Shown here in pieces: positions 17,932 to 23,934 of a DNA stretch of 64,000 nucleotides. The translations under genes and the position numbers were made by a program. Source of the stretch: Ohtaekwangia koreensis (GTDB lineage: Bacteria; Bacteroidota; Bacteroidia; Cytophagales; Cyclobacteriaceae); the NCBI RefSeq assembly GCF_900167975.1, contig NZ_FUZU01000001.1, positions 1,150,580 through 1,214,579 of the forward strand. The letters run 5' to 3'. Numbering within the stretch: position 1 is the first letter of the stretch; the number at the start of each line of letters is the position of its first letter. The notes below the pieces were generated by a model. The model made no database searches. It saw nothing but the letters and a program-made list of their open reading frames with translations, and was not told the origin of the DNA.

Positions 17932-19668
17932 ATGCCTGTCAACCGTAACGCGCTTATCCGCTATAGAACAATAGATAATTGCCTGAAGAACAGGTACAGA
18001 CGCTGGACTTTGGAAGACCTTGTGGAGGCTTGCTCGGATACTCTATATGAATATGAAGGTATAGATAAAGGTGTCAGCAAGCGTACGGTACAGATGGATA
18101 TCCAGATGATGCGCAGCGATAAACTGGGATATAATGCTCCTATAGTTGTAGAAGAGAAAAAATATTATCGTTACGAAGATCCGGATTACTCGATAACCAA
18201 TATTCCACTGACGGATCAGGATTTGGGTAAACTCACGGAAGTGGTAGAGATCCTTCGTCAATTTAAAGGATTCAGTCACTTTCAGGAATTAAGCGGTATG
18301 GTGCAACGCCTTGAAAATAAAATATATGCTGCCAAAACAAACCAGGAGCCGGTTATCGATTTTGAAAAGAATGATAATCTGAGGGGACTTGAGTATATCG
18401 ACACACTATATCAAGCCATCATCAAGAAGTGTGCGCTGGAACTTTGTTACCAATCATTTAAAGCGAGAGCTTCCAGTACATTTCACTTTCATCCTTATTA
18501 TTTAAAGGAGTATAGGAACCGTTGGTTTGTGATAGGCGTAAAGAAAAAGAACACACCTATACTTACCTTAGCGCTTGATCGCATAGTCAGCATTGGCGAA
18601 TGCGATGTTCGGTATGTTTCCAAGGACGATTTTAATTTGCCCAACTTTCTTCATGATGTTGTTGGCGTGACCGTAAATCCGAACGGACCGGTGGAAAAAG
18701 TTTTGTTGCAAGCTGATCTGGAAACGGCTCCTTATATACTTACCAAACCCTTGCACCATTCGCAGGAAGTTGTAGAGACGTTAAAGGATGGTGTTATTAT
18801 TTCGTTACGTGTTCAGCTAAATTTCGAATTGGAAAGAGAAATACTGGGATTCGGTGAACGTGTAAAGGTGCTTGCCCCTGAAAGATTGAAGCGAAGAATT
18901 AAAGATATATTTGCGCGTGCACTGGATCTATATCAATACGAATTCAGCAATGCTTCTCTGCAAAGCAGCATCGGAAAGCTGACGCATAAAGGCTTTATGA
19001 TTTTGCGTCATGTATATAGTAAAAAAGAAATTACTACTCTAAGAGGACAAATTTCGAGTTATTTTAAAATCAAAGATCTTCCTGAGGATACGCATGCAAT
19101 CCGTAATCTTTTGCAGGAAATTCCTGAATTAAAAGGAATAATCTTCAATGCGAACCTGCTGCAGATTATAGACAAAATTAATCCCGACTTATTCTTAACC
19201 AAAGCTATTTACTTTGATAAAACACCAGATTCCAATTGGTACGTTACCTGGCATCAGGATCTAACTATAAATGTGAGTACGAAGATTGAACAGGATGGAT
19301 TTACAGGCTGGACGAAAAAGTTCGGCGTGCATGGCGTTTGTCCTCCGGAAGAAATTCTCAAGAGTACATTTACAATTCGGATACACCTGGATGATACCGA
19401 TGAAACGAATGGTGCGTTAAAAGTTATACCGGGTTCGCATAACAAGAAACTTTCGGATGATGAAATAAACCTGATATCACAGAACAGTATTCCTTATATA
19501 TGTGATGTAGAAGCGTGCGGTATACAGATCATGAAGCCCTTACTGCTTCATTCTTCATCCAAGGCGACTAGTCAGAGGCACCGGAGAGTTATACATCTTG
19601 AATTTAATACTGCAGAGTTGCCCGGCGGATTACAATGGGCGGAGAAACAGGAGATAAATTCTATTTAA
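17932..19668 (+). CDS. WYL-domain transcription regulator fused to a PhyH-type 2OG-Fe(II) dioxygenase
   Basis: A 578-residue protein. Residues 1-~75 are a winged-helix DNA-binding domain (RWTLEDLVEACSD, SKRTVQMDIQMMRSD). Residues ~155-235 are the WYL ligand-binding domain (YYLKEYRNRWFVIGVKKK), followed by a WCX-type dimer region to ~340. From ~350 comes a phytanoyl-CoA-dioxygenase-like domain: Fe ligands in WYVTWHQD (HxD) and LLLHSSSK (His), and 2-oxoglutarate Arg in RHRRVIHLEF. WYL regulators of RNA-repair loci are thought to sense nucleic-acid ligands; I do not recall one with an attached dioxygenase. It is divergent to ro and overlaps higA's end by eight bases. Confidence 0.85.
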   Translation: MPVNRNALIRYRTIDNCLKNRYRRWTLEDLVEACSDTLYEYEGIDKGVSKRTVQMDIQMMRSDKLGYNAPIVVEEKKYYRYEDPDYSITNIPLTDQDLGKLTEVVEILRQFKGFSHFQELSGMVQRLENKIYAAKTNQEPVIDFEKNDNLRGLEYIDTLYQAIIKKCALELCYQSFKARASSTFHFHPYYLKEYRNRWFVIGVKKKNTPILTLALDRIVSIGECDVRYVSKDDFNLPNFLHDVVGVTVNPNGPVEKVLLQADLETAPYILTKPLHHSQEVVETLKDGVIISLRVQLNFELEREILGFGERVKVLAPERLKRRIKDIFARALDLYQYEFSNASLQSSIGKLTHKGFMILRHVYSKKEITTLRGQISSYFKIKDLPEDTHAIRNLLQEIPELKGIIFNANLLQIIDKINPDLFLTKAIYFDKTPDSNWYVTWHQDLTINVSTKIEQDGFTGWTKKFGVHGVCPPEEILKSTFTIRIHLDDTDETNGALKVIPGSHNKKLSDDEINLISQNSIPYICDVEACGIQIMKPLLLHSSSKATSQRHRRVIHLEFNTAELPGGLQWAEKQEINSI

Positions 19669-19969
19669 TGTTTTTGGTAGATTTCGGAATAAGGCTTTTT
19701 ATTTTCATGCTTGCGGATTCTTTATATCCTTTTGCCAGATCAAAGTGGAGTTGTGCCTGTAGCCAGAATTCCGGAGTGGTGTCGAAGGCTTTGCTGAGCT
19801 TAAAGGCCATTTCTACAGATATAGCATAGTCTCCTTTTAATATAGCATAGAGATTTTTCCGCGCAATACCCAGCGCTCCCGCCACTTCCGTGATGGCCAG
19901 TTGATGAGGCTTTATATATAGCTCTTCAAGGATCTGGCCGGGGTGAGCGGGGCTGTGCATGCGTGACAT
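19661..19969 (-). CDS. higA: HigA-family antitoxin
   Basis: A 102-residue XRE helix-turn-helix protein with the HigA signature: HPGQILEELYIKP at the start, ITEVAGALGIARKNLYAILKG as the HTH, then FDTTPEFWLQAQLHFDL. It lies six bases downstream of higB (toxin first, the usual hig order). It neutralises HigB and is expected to repress the higBA promoter; the GTTACC-N5-GGTAAC palindrome upstream of higB is the likely operator. Confidence 0.92.
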   Translation of the reverse strand: MSRMHSPAHPGQILEELYIKPHQLAITEVAGALGIARKNLYAILKGDYAISVEMAFKLSKAFDTTPEFWLQAQLHFDLAKGYKESASMKIKSLIPKSTKNIK

Positions 19970-19975
19970 AGATAC

Positions 19976-20248
19976 TTAGTTTGGTTCCTTCTTAAAATTT
20001 AATTGTCGTATCTCTCCGTCAACAAAGCGAAACGAAAATGTTCCGATGCCTGGTATTGCAAGGCGATACCCTGCAGTGTCTTCTTCCAAGGTACTGACAT
20101 TGTTGATTGAAAGATCGCGCGGATCATTTGCGGCGTGGATCACGGAAAGCCATAGTAATAAAGAGTCTTTCAACTCTCCGGATATACCAGGAGCTGTTCC
20201 TTTCTCGAAGAGACTTTTTAATGTACTATGACGAATCGATACGATCAT
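19976..20248 (-). CDS. higB: HigB-family (RelE-like) mRNA interferase toxin
   Basis: A 90-residue toxin. The start MIVSIRHSTLKSLFEKGTAPGI matches the HigB opening (IKSF.HKGLK..FE.G...GI), and it ends with the beta strands YRLAIPGIGTFSFRFVDGEI. HigB toxins cleave mRNA at the ribosome. It shares its upstream region with the divergent promoter of the tRNA array, which makes a functional link with the RNA-repair island plausible. Confidence 0.88.
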   Translation of the reverse strand: MIVSIRHSTLKSLFEKGTAPGISGELKDSLLLWLSVIHAANDPRDLSINNVSTLEEDTAGYRLAIPGIGTFSFRFVDGEIRQLNFKKEPN

Positions 20249-20279
20249 GAAAAATTCAACGTGTTATAGTTGAGGGATG

Positions 20280-20287
20280 CAAAAGTA
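20280..20287 (-). promoter_or_regulatory. -7 element of higBA
   Basis: TACTTTTG on the minus strand, a TAnnTTTG match 32 bases before the higB ATG. Upstream of it lies the palindromic operator at 20298-20314. Confidence 0.6.
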
Positions 20288-20297
20288 AAAAAATATT

Positions 20298-20314
20298 GTT
20301 ACCCACTGGGTAAC
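20298..20314. promoter_or_regulatory. Palindromic operator between higBA and the tRNA array
   Basis: GTTACC-CACTG-GGTAAC, 6-bp arms with a 5-base spacer. It covers roughly -18 to -35 of the leftward higBA promoter and the -33 region of the rightward promoter (20331-20338). An identical-arm copy lies at 21286-21302 inside the array. Binding by HigA is inferred from position. Confidence 0.7.
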
Positions 20315-20330
20315 ATATGAAAAGTTATTC

Positions 20331-20338
20331 TATATTTG
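20331..20338 (+). promoter_or_regulatory. -7 element reading into the leader ORF and tRNA array
   Basis: TATATTTG followed by C, a perfect TAnnTTTG match. It lies 23 bases before the ATG of the small ORF at 20362 and directly downstream of the palindromic operator. Confidence 0.65.
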
Positions 20339-20361
20339 CATTACAATTAGACAAGAACAAA

Positions 20362-20472
20362 ATGAAACCCGGTATAAATATATTTTATTCAAATTCTTCA
20401 AACCAGCATAGCATACGCTTTATGCCGAAGAAGAATTTTTGGATTTCCCCGGGCGGATTTGACTATATATAG
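20362..20472 (+). CDS. 36-residue leader-type ORF upstream of the tRNA array
   Basis: ATG to TAG, starting MKPGINIFYSNSSN and ending SPGGFDYI. A perfect -7 element sits upstream and an intrinsic terminator begins 28 bases after the stop. Asn, Lys, Phe, Pro and His make up 15 of 36 residues, which are the amino acids whose tRNAs lie in the array. The word CCCCGGG (20447-20453) inside the ORF can pair with the arms of the downstream terminator. A leader peptide controlling read-through into the array is a hypothesis; a free small protein is the alternative. Confidence 0.45.
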   Translation: MKPGINIFYSNSSNQHSIRFMPKKNFWISPGGFDYI

Positions 20473-20500
20473 AAATATATAATCAGAGTATCAAAGTGAA

Positions 20501-20528
20501 CCCCGGGACAATCTCCCGGGGTTTTTTT
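20501..20528 (+). terminator. Intrinsic terminator/attenuator before the tRNA array
   Basis: CCCCGGGA-CAATC-TCCCGGGG followed by seven T. It separates the leader ORF from the first tRNA by about 15 bases, so read-through would be needed if the array is driven by the promoter at 20331. Confidence 0.8.
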
Positions 20529-20542
20529 ATTGCTTTTTCAGA

Positions 20543-20615
20543 GGATATATAGCTCAGTTGGTAGAGCAAGGCGCTGTTAACGCCTGGGTCGGTGGATCAT
20601 GCCCATCTATATCCG
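20543..20615 (+). tRNA. tRNA-Asn(GTT), atypical T-loop
   Basis: A full cloverleaf: acceptor GGATATA/TATATCC, D-arm GCTC-AGTTGGTA-GAGC, anticodon arm AGGCG-CTGTTAA-CGCCT, variable GGGTC, T-arm GGTGG/CCATC. Its T-loop is ATCATGC instead of TTCRANN, so the T54-A58 pair is inverted to A54-T58 while T55 and C56 remain. Discriminator G; CCA is not encoded. It could be a working tRNA with unusual elbow geometry or a decoy. Confidence 0.85.
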
Positions 20616-20620
20616 CAAAT

Positions 20621-20683
20621 ATCCGGCAGTTGTGCTATATATAGTGCAAGAGTTTACACGCGCGTGTAAATGATCTGCCGGAT
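20621..20683 (+). ncRNA. Two-hairpin structured RNA closed by a 9-bp stem
   Basis: ATCCGGCAG and CTGCCGGAT form a perfect 9-bp closing stem. Inside are a hairpin around CTATATATAG (about 20631-20649) and a second, strong one, TTTACAC-GCGC-GTGTAAA (20653-20670). There is no T-arm and no anticodon loop. It is a compact three-way junction between tRNA-like genes; I do not recognise the family. A Y-RNA-like partner of Ro is one possibility. Confidence 0.55.
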
Positions 20684-20692
20684 TGCGTAATA

Positions 20693-20766
20693 ACACCCGC
20701 ATGTCCCTGGGAGGCGGAGAAATCCGAAAAGGAGTTCTTGTGGCTGGTTCAATTCCAGCCGGGTGA
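20693..20766 (+). ncRNA. tRNA-like RNA with GNRA hairpin in place of the anticodon arm
   Basis: There is a canonical T-arm (GCTGG-TTCAATT-CCAGC, 20743-20759) and an acceptor-like stem CACCCG/CGGGTG (20694-20699 with 20760-20765). The middle holds CGGA-GAAA-TCCG, a four-pair hairpin with a GAAA tetraloop, instead of a 7-base anticodon loop. A tRNA mimic that cannot decode is the simplest reading. Confidence 0.6.
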
Positions 20767-20778
20767 GTTTTTGAAAAA

Positions 20779-20854
20779 CGAGGTGTATCGGCTCACGCTT
20801 ATATCGTGTCGAAACCATAATTGGTACATGAGGGTTCGATCCCTTCCACCTCGA
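20779..20854 (+). ncRNA. tRNA-like RNA with canonical acceptor and T-arm, aberrant core
   Basis: Acceptor CGAGGTG/CACCTCG (7 bp), T-arm GAGGG-TTCGATC-CCTTC, discriminator A. The 44-base core does not form normal D and anticodon arms: it shows CACG-CTTATAT-CGTG (7-base loop, formally TAT in the anticodon position) and ACCA-TAAT-TGGT. It is either a D-armless tRNA with a long variable arm or a mimic; I favour a mimic. Confidence 0.6.
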
Positions 20855-20921
20855 CATTATTAGTATAGGTATAAATTATTAAACGTATGGAATCAAACAA
20901 GGAAGCTGGAGATAAGTATAT

Positions 20922-20992
20922 CCAGCCAAAGCATTAAGGTGATGCTTCCCGCTTTTAACGGGAAGAACACGGATCGTTACCGTGTGGCTGGA
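20922..20992 (+). tRNA. tRNA-Lys(TTT), atypical T-loop
   Basis: Acceptor CCAGCCA/TGGCTGG, D-arm GCAT-TAAGGTG-ATGC, anticodon arm TCCCG-CTTTTAA-CGGGA (anticodon TTT), variable AGAA, T-arm CACGG-ATCGTTA-CCGTG. The T-loop again has A54 and T58 swapped. U8 is replaced by A. The upstream word GCTGGA (20905-20910) can pair with TCCAGC (20921-20926) and compete with the acceptor stem, so the RNA may switch between two folds. Confidence 0.8.
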
Positions 20993-21045
20993 CAATTATA
21001 TAGTATATCAATGCTATGTATAAATAGTAAGTGTTCAGATTGAAC

Positions 21046-21118
21046 GGAGATTAAGCTAACTGAGTAGAAGCATAGTTCTGAAAAAGCTAAGGACCTGGAG
21101 CGTTACCAGGAATCTCCA
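21046..21118 (+). tRNA. tRNA-Phe(GAA), atypical T-loop
   Basis: Acceptor GGAGATT/AATCTCC, short D-arm GCT/AGC with an 11-base loop lacking GG, anticodon arm TAGTT-CTGAAAA-AGCTA (anticodon GAA), variable AGGA, T-arm CCTGG-AGCGTTA-CCAGG. The T-loop has A54/T58 as in the Asn and Lys genes and G at 55. All helices close, so it is a genuine cloverleaf, but core tertiary contacts are unlike standard tRNA. Confidence 0.78.
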
Positions 21119-21176
21119 CATAGGGCAGGTACATCGGATGGAGAAGTAAATCTTTGATATCTGGTATATGATGCCG

Positions 21177-21266
21177 GTGGCGTGATAGCATAGTCGCTGA
21201 TAAATGCGTTTCGTAGCGATAAACCACTGCTATGGAAAGATCGAGGTTAAAGCCCTTCGCGCCACA
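21177..21266 (+). ncRNA. tRNA-like RNA with long variable region
   Basis: Acceptor GTGGCGT/GCGCCAC (one G-T pair), extended by two pairs. D-like arm GCAT/ATGC with a 12-base loop; anticodon-like arm GTTT/AAAC around CGTAGCGAT; ~18-base variable region containing CCA...TGG; T-like arm GAGG/CCTT with loop TTAAAGC. If the C-T mismatch at the stem base is allowed, the loop is GTAGCGA and the formal anticodon AGC. This is too irregular to call a tRNA. Confidence 0.5.
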
Positions 21267-21285
21267 ATATTTTGTTTTAAATAAT

Positions 21286-21302
21286 GTTACCTGATAGGTA
21301 AC
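21286..21302. promoter_or_regulatory. Second copy of the higBA/array palindrome
   Basis: GTTACC-TGATA-GGTAAC, same arms and spacing as 20298-20314, located in the gap between the tRNA-like gene ending 21266 and the terminator at 21448. No TAnnTTTG element is evident beside it. It may be a regulator site for the second half of the array or an RNA hairpin. Confidence 0.55.
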
Positions 21303-21447
21303 AAAATGCTAAGAAGAACGTATAGTTAAAACACTGTATCATATGAGAGTATATAATCCGTATCACCCGCATCGTCCCGATAAAATTGGAAGGCCCAGAC
21401 TATATGTCTGATGACAGGTAATGCAAAGCTATAGCATTAACAATCAT
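21303..21447 (+). other. Structured stretch of the array without an assigned gene
   Basis: It contains the hairpins CAGAC-TATAT-GTCTG (about 21397-21411) and TAATGC/GCATTA (about 21419-21439) and a 22-codon ATG frame from 21344 that I do not trust. The sequence ends at an intrinsic terminator. It may be the tail of the array transcript or one more degenerate RNA gene. Confidence 0.35.
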
Positions 21448-21476
21448 AAAAGCCTCCCGACCACGGAGGCTTTTTT
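21448..21476 (+). terminator. Intrinsic terminator of the first array segment
   Basis: AGCCTCC-CGACCAC-GGAGGCT followed by T5. It splits the array: Asn to the long-variable RNA lie before it, Pro and His after it. Confidence 0.8.
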
Positions 21477-21492
21477 ATTAGATATACTATAT

Positions 21493-21568
21493 AGGGTAAT
21501 GGAGGAGTCTGGTCATCCTCGCCTGCATTGGAAGCAGGAGGCCCCTGGTTCGAATCCAGGTTACCCTA
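21493..21568 (+). tRNA. tRNA-Pro(TGG)
   Basis: A fully canonical cloverleaf: acceptor AGGGTAA/TTACCCT, U8, D-arm GAGG/CCTC with GG in the loop, anticodon arm CCTGC-ATTGGAA-GCAGG, variable AGGCC, T-arm CCTGG-TTCGAAT-CCAGG, discriminator A, no encoded CCA. The A1-T72 pair is unusual for bacterial tRNA-Pro, which normally has C1-G72, so charging identity is uncertain. Confidence 0.85.
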
Positions 21569-21573
21569 CAACT

Positions 21574-21605
21574 TCGGAGTGATTCGGTAGCATCAGACAC
21601 TCCGA
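21574..21605 (+). ncRNA. Isolated hairpin between tRNA-Pro and tRNA-His
   Basis: TCGGAGTG and CACTCCGA form an 8-bp stem. The 16-base loop contains a small ATT...ATC-type inner pairing and the D-loop-like word TTCGGTAG. It could be a processing signal or a tRNA remnant. Confidence 0.4.
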
Positions 21606-21611
21606 CATTAT

Positions 21612-21686
21612 GGTGATGTAACGCAAACTGGATCAGCGGCAAAATTGTGGATTTTGTGTTTATGAGTTCGAGCCTCATGCATTACC
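21612..21686 (+). tRNA. tRNA-His(GTG)
   Basis: Acceptor GTGATGT/GCATTAC with G-1 (21612) opposite C73 (21686), the identity pair specific to tRNA-His. D-arm CGC/GCG with GG in the loop, anticodon arm CAAAA-TTGTGGA-TTTTG, variable TGTTT, canonical T-arm ATGAG-TTCGAGC-CTCAT. Position 8 is A rather than U. CCA is not encoded. Confidence 0.85.
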
Positions 21687-21760
21687 CTTCTATAAATACA
21701 CTATTCGTGGATTCATTGGTTCTGGTTGAGTTCCGAATAAGTCGTTGTGTACTATATATG

Positions 21761-21793
21761 AAAAAGGCTTCCGGTATTCCGTGAAGCCTTTTT
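21761..21793. terminator. Bidirectional terminator between the tRNA array and the kinase gene
   Basis: AAAAAGGCTTC with GAAGCCTTTTT, loop of 11 bases. It has U-runs on both strands and therefore ends the rightward array and the leftward HD-kinase operon. Confidence 0.8.
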
Positions 21794-21804
21794 CTTTACT
21801 TGAC

Positions 21805-22908
21805 CTATACATGATATACAACTTCGTGCGCTTCATAAATTGAAGGAACTTCCAGCTTTTGAAGTAACCGGAACATGGCAGATTGAGGCACTGCATACTC
21901 GCGATCGTTGTTTTGCTTCAGCCACTCATGGTAGGGCACTTCAATGTATATAAGCTTAATGCGAGCTTTATAAGCCACAAACAGATCGATCCATTGCGTC
22001 CGCATCTGGCGCGTTATGTTCGTGGCATTCCATACAAAGGATTCACCTTTACGAAGAAACTCGCGTGCTTGTTCCTTTGCCAGCTGAACAGCCCAGCCTG
22101 TTGCAGATGCATCGTCTGGTTTTAGTTTATGCGCTCTGCGTATAGCATCAAGGCTCAGCATCGGCAAATTGCTGTAATGCTTTTTTATATACAGATCTTT
22201 ACCCATGCCGGGTAATCCGCAAAGCATAACAACGGTACTTCTCAAGTCATCAAACGGTATATAGTCTGGATGCGCATCTTCCTTATGGAAGTACGTAAAC
22301 TTTGCATTATCAGTAGCAAAGACTCTCGGTTCATGCCAGCATGATTGTTCTTCACAGTAAGCATCAAAAAAATCAACGCGATCAAGGAGTTTCCGTTGAT
22401 CTGCACAAACTCTTCCGCGTACATCTGCCCGGGCTAACAATGAAAGTAATTTCATGTCTGTTCGGAGTGATGCTTCCAGTAATGATTTTACTGAATTTCT
22501 TTTCTCCATTATCCAAAGCGGAAGTCCGTGATAGCGAACCAAGGCCGCTATATATTCCCGTTCTTTAAAAGGTATACCGTGTTCGTATAAAACTCTGCGT
22601 GCGGTAAGCTCTCCCTTGCGTGCATGACCATGCGATGAGATCCTGCCATTCACTTCCGTTACCGTGGTTGATCGTTTCTCTACATCATGAAGTAATGCGG
22701 CTGTCCAGAGTAACTCCCGTTCTTCTTCTGTCAGTTTTTGAAAAGCAGTATCGGTTGTTAATGCTTGCAAAACCATTTGGGTATGTACAGATACATTTCC
22801 CTCCGCATGGTATAGCGAATCCTGAGGGACGTCACGCATGGCAGCAACCCAATCGAATTGCTGTTCAAGATGACTCCATTCTTTATTTTTAGATAATGAC
22901 CAATTCAT
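21805..22908 (-). CDS. HD-domain phosphohydrolase fused to polynucleotide kinase
   Basis: A 367-residue protein. Residues about 20-190 hold an HD domain (VSVHTQMVLQ, LLWTAALLHDVEKRS, SSHGHARKGE). Residues about 225-367 hold a P-loop kinase (VVMLCGLPGMGKDLYIKKHY Walker A; VWNATNITRQMRTQWIDLF lid region) like T4 polynucleotide kinase. Expected reactions are removal of 2',3'-cyclic or 3' phosphates by the HD part and 5'-OH phosphorylation by the kinase, giving 3'-OH/5'-P ends for the RNA ligase encoded just upstream. It lies 18 bases after the ligase gene in one operon. Confidence 0.9.
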   Translation of the reverse strand: MNWSLSKNKEWSHLEQQFDWVAAMRDVPQDSLYHAEGNVSVHTQMVLQALTTDTAFQKLTEEERELLWTAALLHDVEKRSTTVTEVNGRISSHGHARKGELTARRVLYEHGIPFKEREYIAALVRYHGLPLWIMEKRNSVKSLLEASLRTDMKLLSLLARADVRGRVCADQRKLLDRVDFFDAYCEEQSCWHEPRVFATDNAKFTYFHKEDAHPDYIPFDDLRSTVVMLCGLPGMGKDLYIKKHYSNLPMLSLDAIRRAHKLKPDDASATGWAVQLAKEQAREFLRKGESFVWNATNITRQMRTQWIDLFVAYKARIKLIYIEVPYHEWLKQNNDREYAVPQSAMFRLLQKLEVPSIYEAHEVVYHV

Positions 22909-22926
22909 AAATCAAATAGTTAAAAA

Positions 22927-23622
22927 TTATACTTGTGGATATTCCCACTGCAGCTTTGCTCTTCGCCAATGGCGTGTCCAATGTTCATCCGTTTTTACAT
23001 GTCCTTTACGGACATACTTTAAGACGTGATGTTTGAAATCTTCCACGGGGTATTCATCTGCATTTCGGCTGACTATACCTTCGCAAGTACATGATTTCTC
23101 TGTGAGTATATCGATCGAGTCTAATACACTGACTTGCTTCGTAAAGCTGACTACATCATGACGGAAAACAGCTTCACTATCCGGCTTCACTATTTTTAAT
23201 TCAGGCACGGTAGGAAAATCAAACAAGGTTGCATAGAATTTCACTTCTTCCCAGCTAAGCCACACATCCTGAACCCGAATAGCGAACACGTAGTAATGAT
23301 GTTCGAGTTTCCTATACTCGATCGAATGAACCGCGTAAAGGTTCTCGCCAAATATTTCGATGTCACCAAGGTCATTTTTTATCAACTCCCAACGCTCACG
23401 AATCGCTTGTGTCCACGGTGATACCGTGGAAGCAGCGTGCGACCTTGCAAAAACGCCATAGCGACTCAGGCAATTGTTTTCTCCATCCAGTTTTTCTGTA
23501 TGGACAATTGATTTTATTCTGCTTACATCTACCCAATAGTCATGGTGAATGCGGTCATCGCTGGTTGTGCCAGGCGAAAAGGGATAATGATAGGTTCTTC
23601 CATATTTTTTGGAAATACTCAT
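22927..23622 (-). CDS. ATP-dependent RNA ligase
   Basis: A 231-residue nucleotidyltransferase-type ligase. Motif I is EKLDGENNCL (adenylylated Lys in KLDG), motif III IEIFGENLYAVHSI, motif IV CEGIVSR, motif V LKYVRKGH. It seals 3'-OH/5'-P RNA ends and is co-transcribed with the HD-polynucleotide kinase that would prepare them. This gives the island a second repair chemistry besides RtcB, which joins 3'-P or cyclic-P to 5'-OH. A ~220-base structured leader lies upstream. Confidence 0.9.
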   Translation of the reverse strand: MSISKKYGRTYHYPFSPGTTSDDRIHHDYWVDVSRIKSIVHTEKLDGENNCLSRYGVFARSHAASTVSPWTQAIRERWELIKNDLGDIEIFGENLYAVHSIEYRKLEHHYYVFAIRVQDVWLSWEEVKFYATLFDFPTVPELKIVKPDSEAVFRHDVVSFTKQVSVLDSIDILTEKSCTCEGIVSRNADEYPVEDFKHHVLKYVRKGHVKTDEHWTRHWRRAKLQWEYPQV

Positions 23623-23740
23623 ACGTCTTGTAATTAAAAGTAAAGAAAATGAAAGTGATTATCCTGTATATAGCGGAGCATTGAAGACAGAATCCTCAAG
23701 AGTCAATTATATCAGGTTAAGTTTGAGTGATCGCAGTACT

Positions 23741-23831
23741 GTTTCATCTCCTTGTGATTAAGGAGTCTTTTTGCGATAATATAGTATTACAAGACGAGCA
23801 TTTTTAAAGTCCCTCTGGTTAAGGGTGAAAC
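23741..23831 (-). ncRNA. Cloverleaf-like structured leader of the ligase-kinase operon
   Basis: A closing stem (GTTTCAT/GTGAAAC on the plus strand) encloses three arms: CTCCTT-GTGATT-AAGGAG (23748-23765), GTCTT...AAGAC with inner TAATA-TAG-TATTA (23765-23795), and CCCT-CTGGTTA-AGGG with a 7-base loop (23811-23825). It begins about 15 bases downstream of the -7 element in the leftward transcript, so it would form the very 5' end of the mRNA. On that strand the closing stem has one C-A mismatch. A tRNA-like regulatory leader is inference. Confidence 0.4.
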
Positions 23832-23845
23832 AATTTTATAGTGCA

Positions 23846-23853
23846 CAAATATA
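23846..23853 (-). promoter_or_regulatory. -7 element of the RNA ligase operon
   Basis: TATATTTG on the minus strand, a perfect TAnnTTTG match. It is flanked by GCACAA (23843-23848) and TTGTGC (23860-23865), an inverted repeat that may be an operator. GTGCG at 23862-23866 recalls one operator arm of rtcB but the second arm is absent. Confidence 0.6.
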
Positions 23854-23934
23854 GGACACTTGTGCGTTGCAAACGAAAAATTCTTAAAGAAGTTACAATG
23901 AGATTCTCGGGGTTCTATGGATAGGATGGTATAT

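Noticed and set aside
20779-20854. tRNA-Ile(TAT) reading the frequent ATA codons, from the 7-base loop CTTATAT
   Set aside because: The loop would sit in the D-arm position with only four closing pairs, and the rest of the core does not fold as a tRNA. Kept as a tRNA-like RNA.
21344-21412. 22-codon ATG ORF within the array
   Set aside because: No promoter or ribosome-binding context, no recognisable peptide, and it overlaps RNA hairpins.
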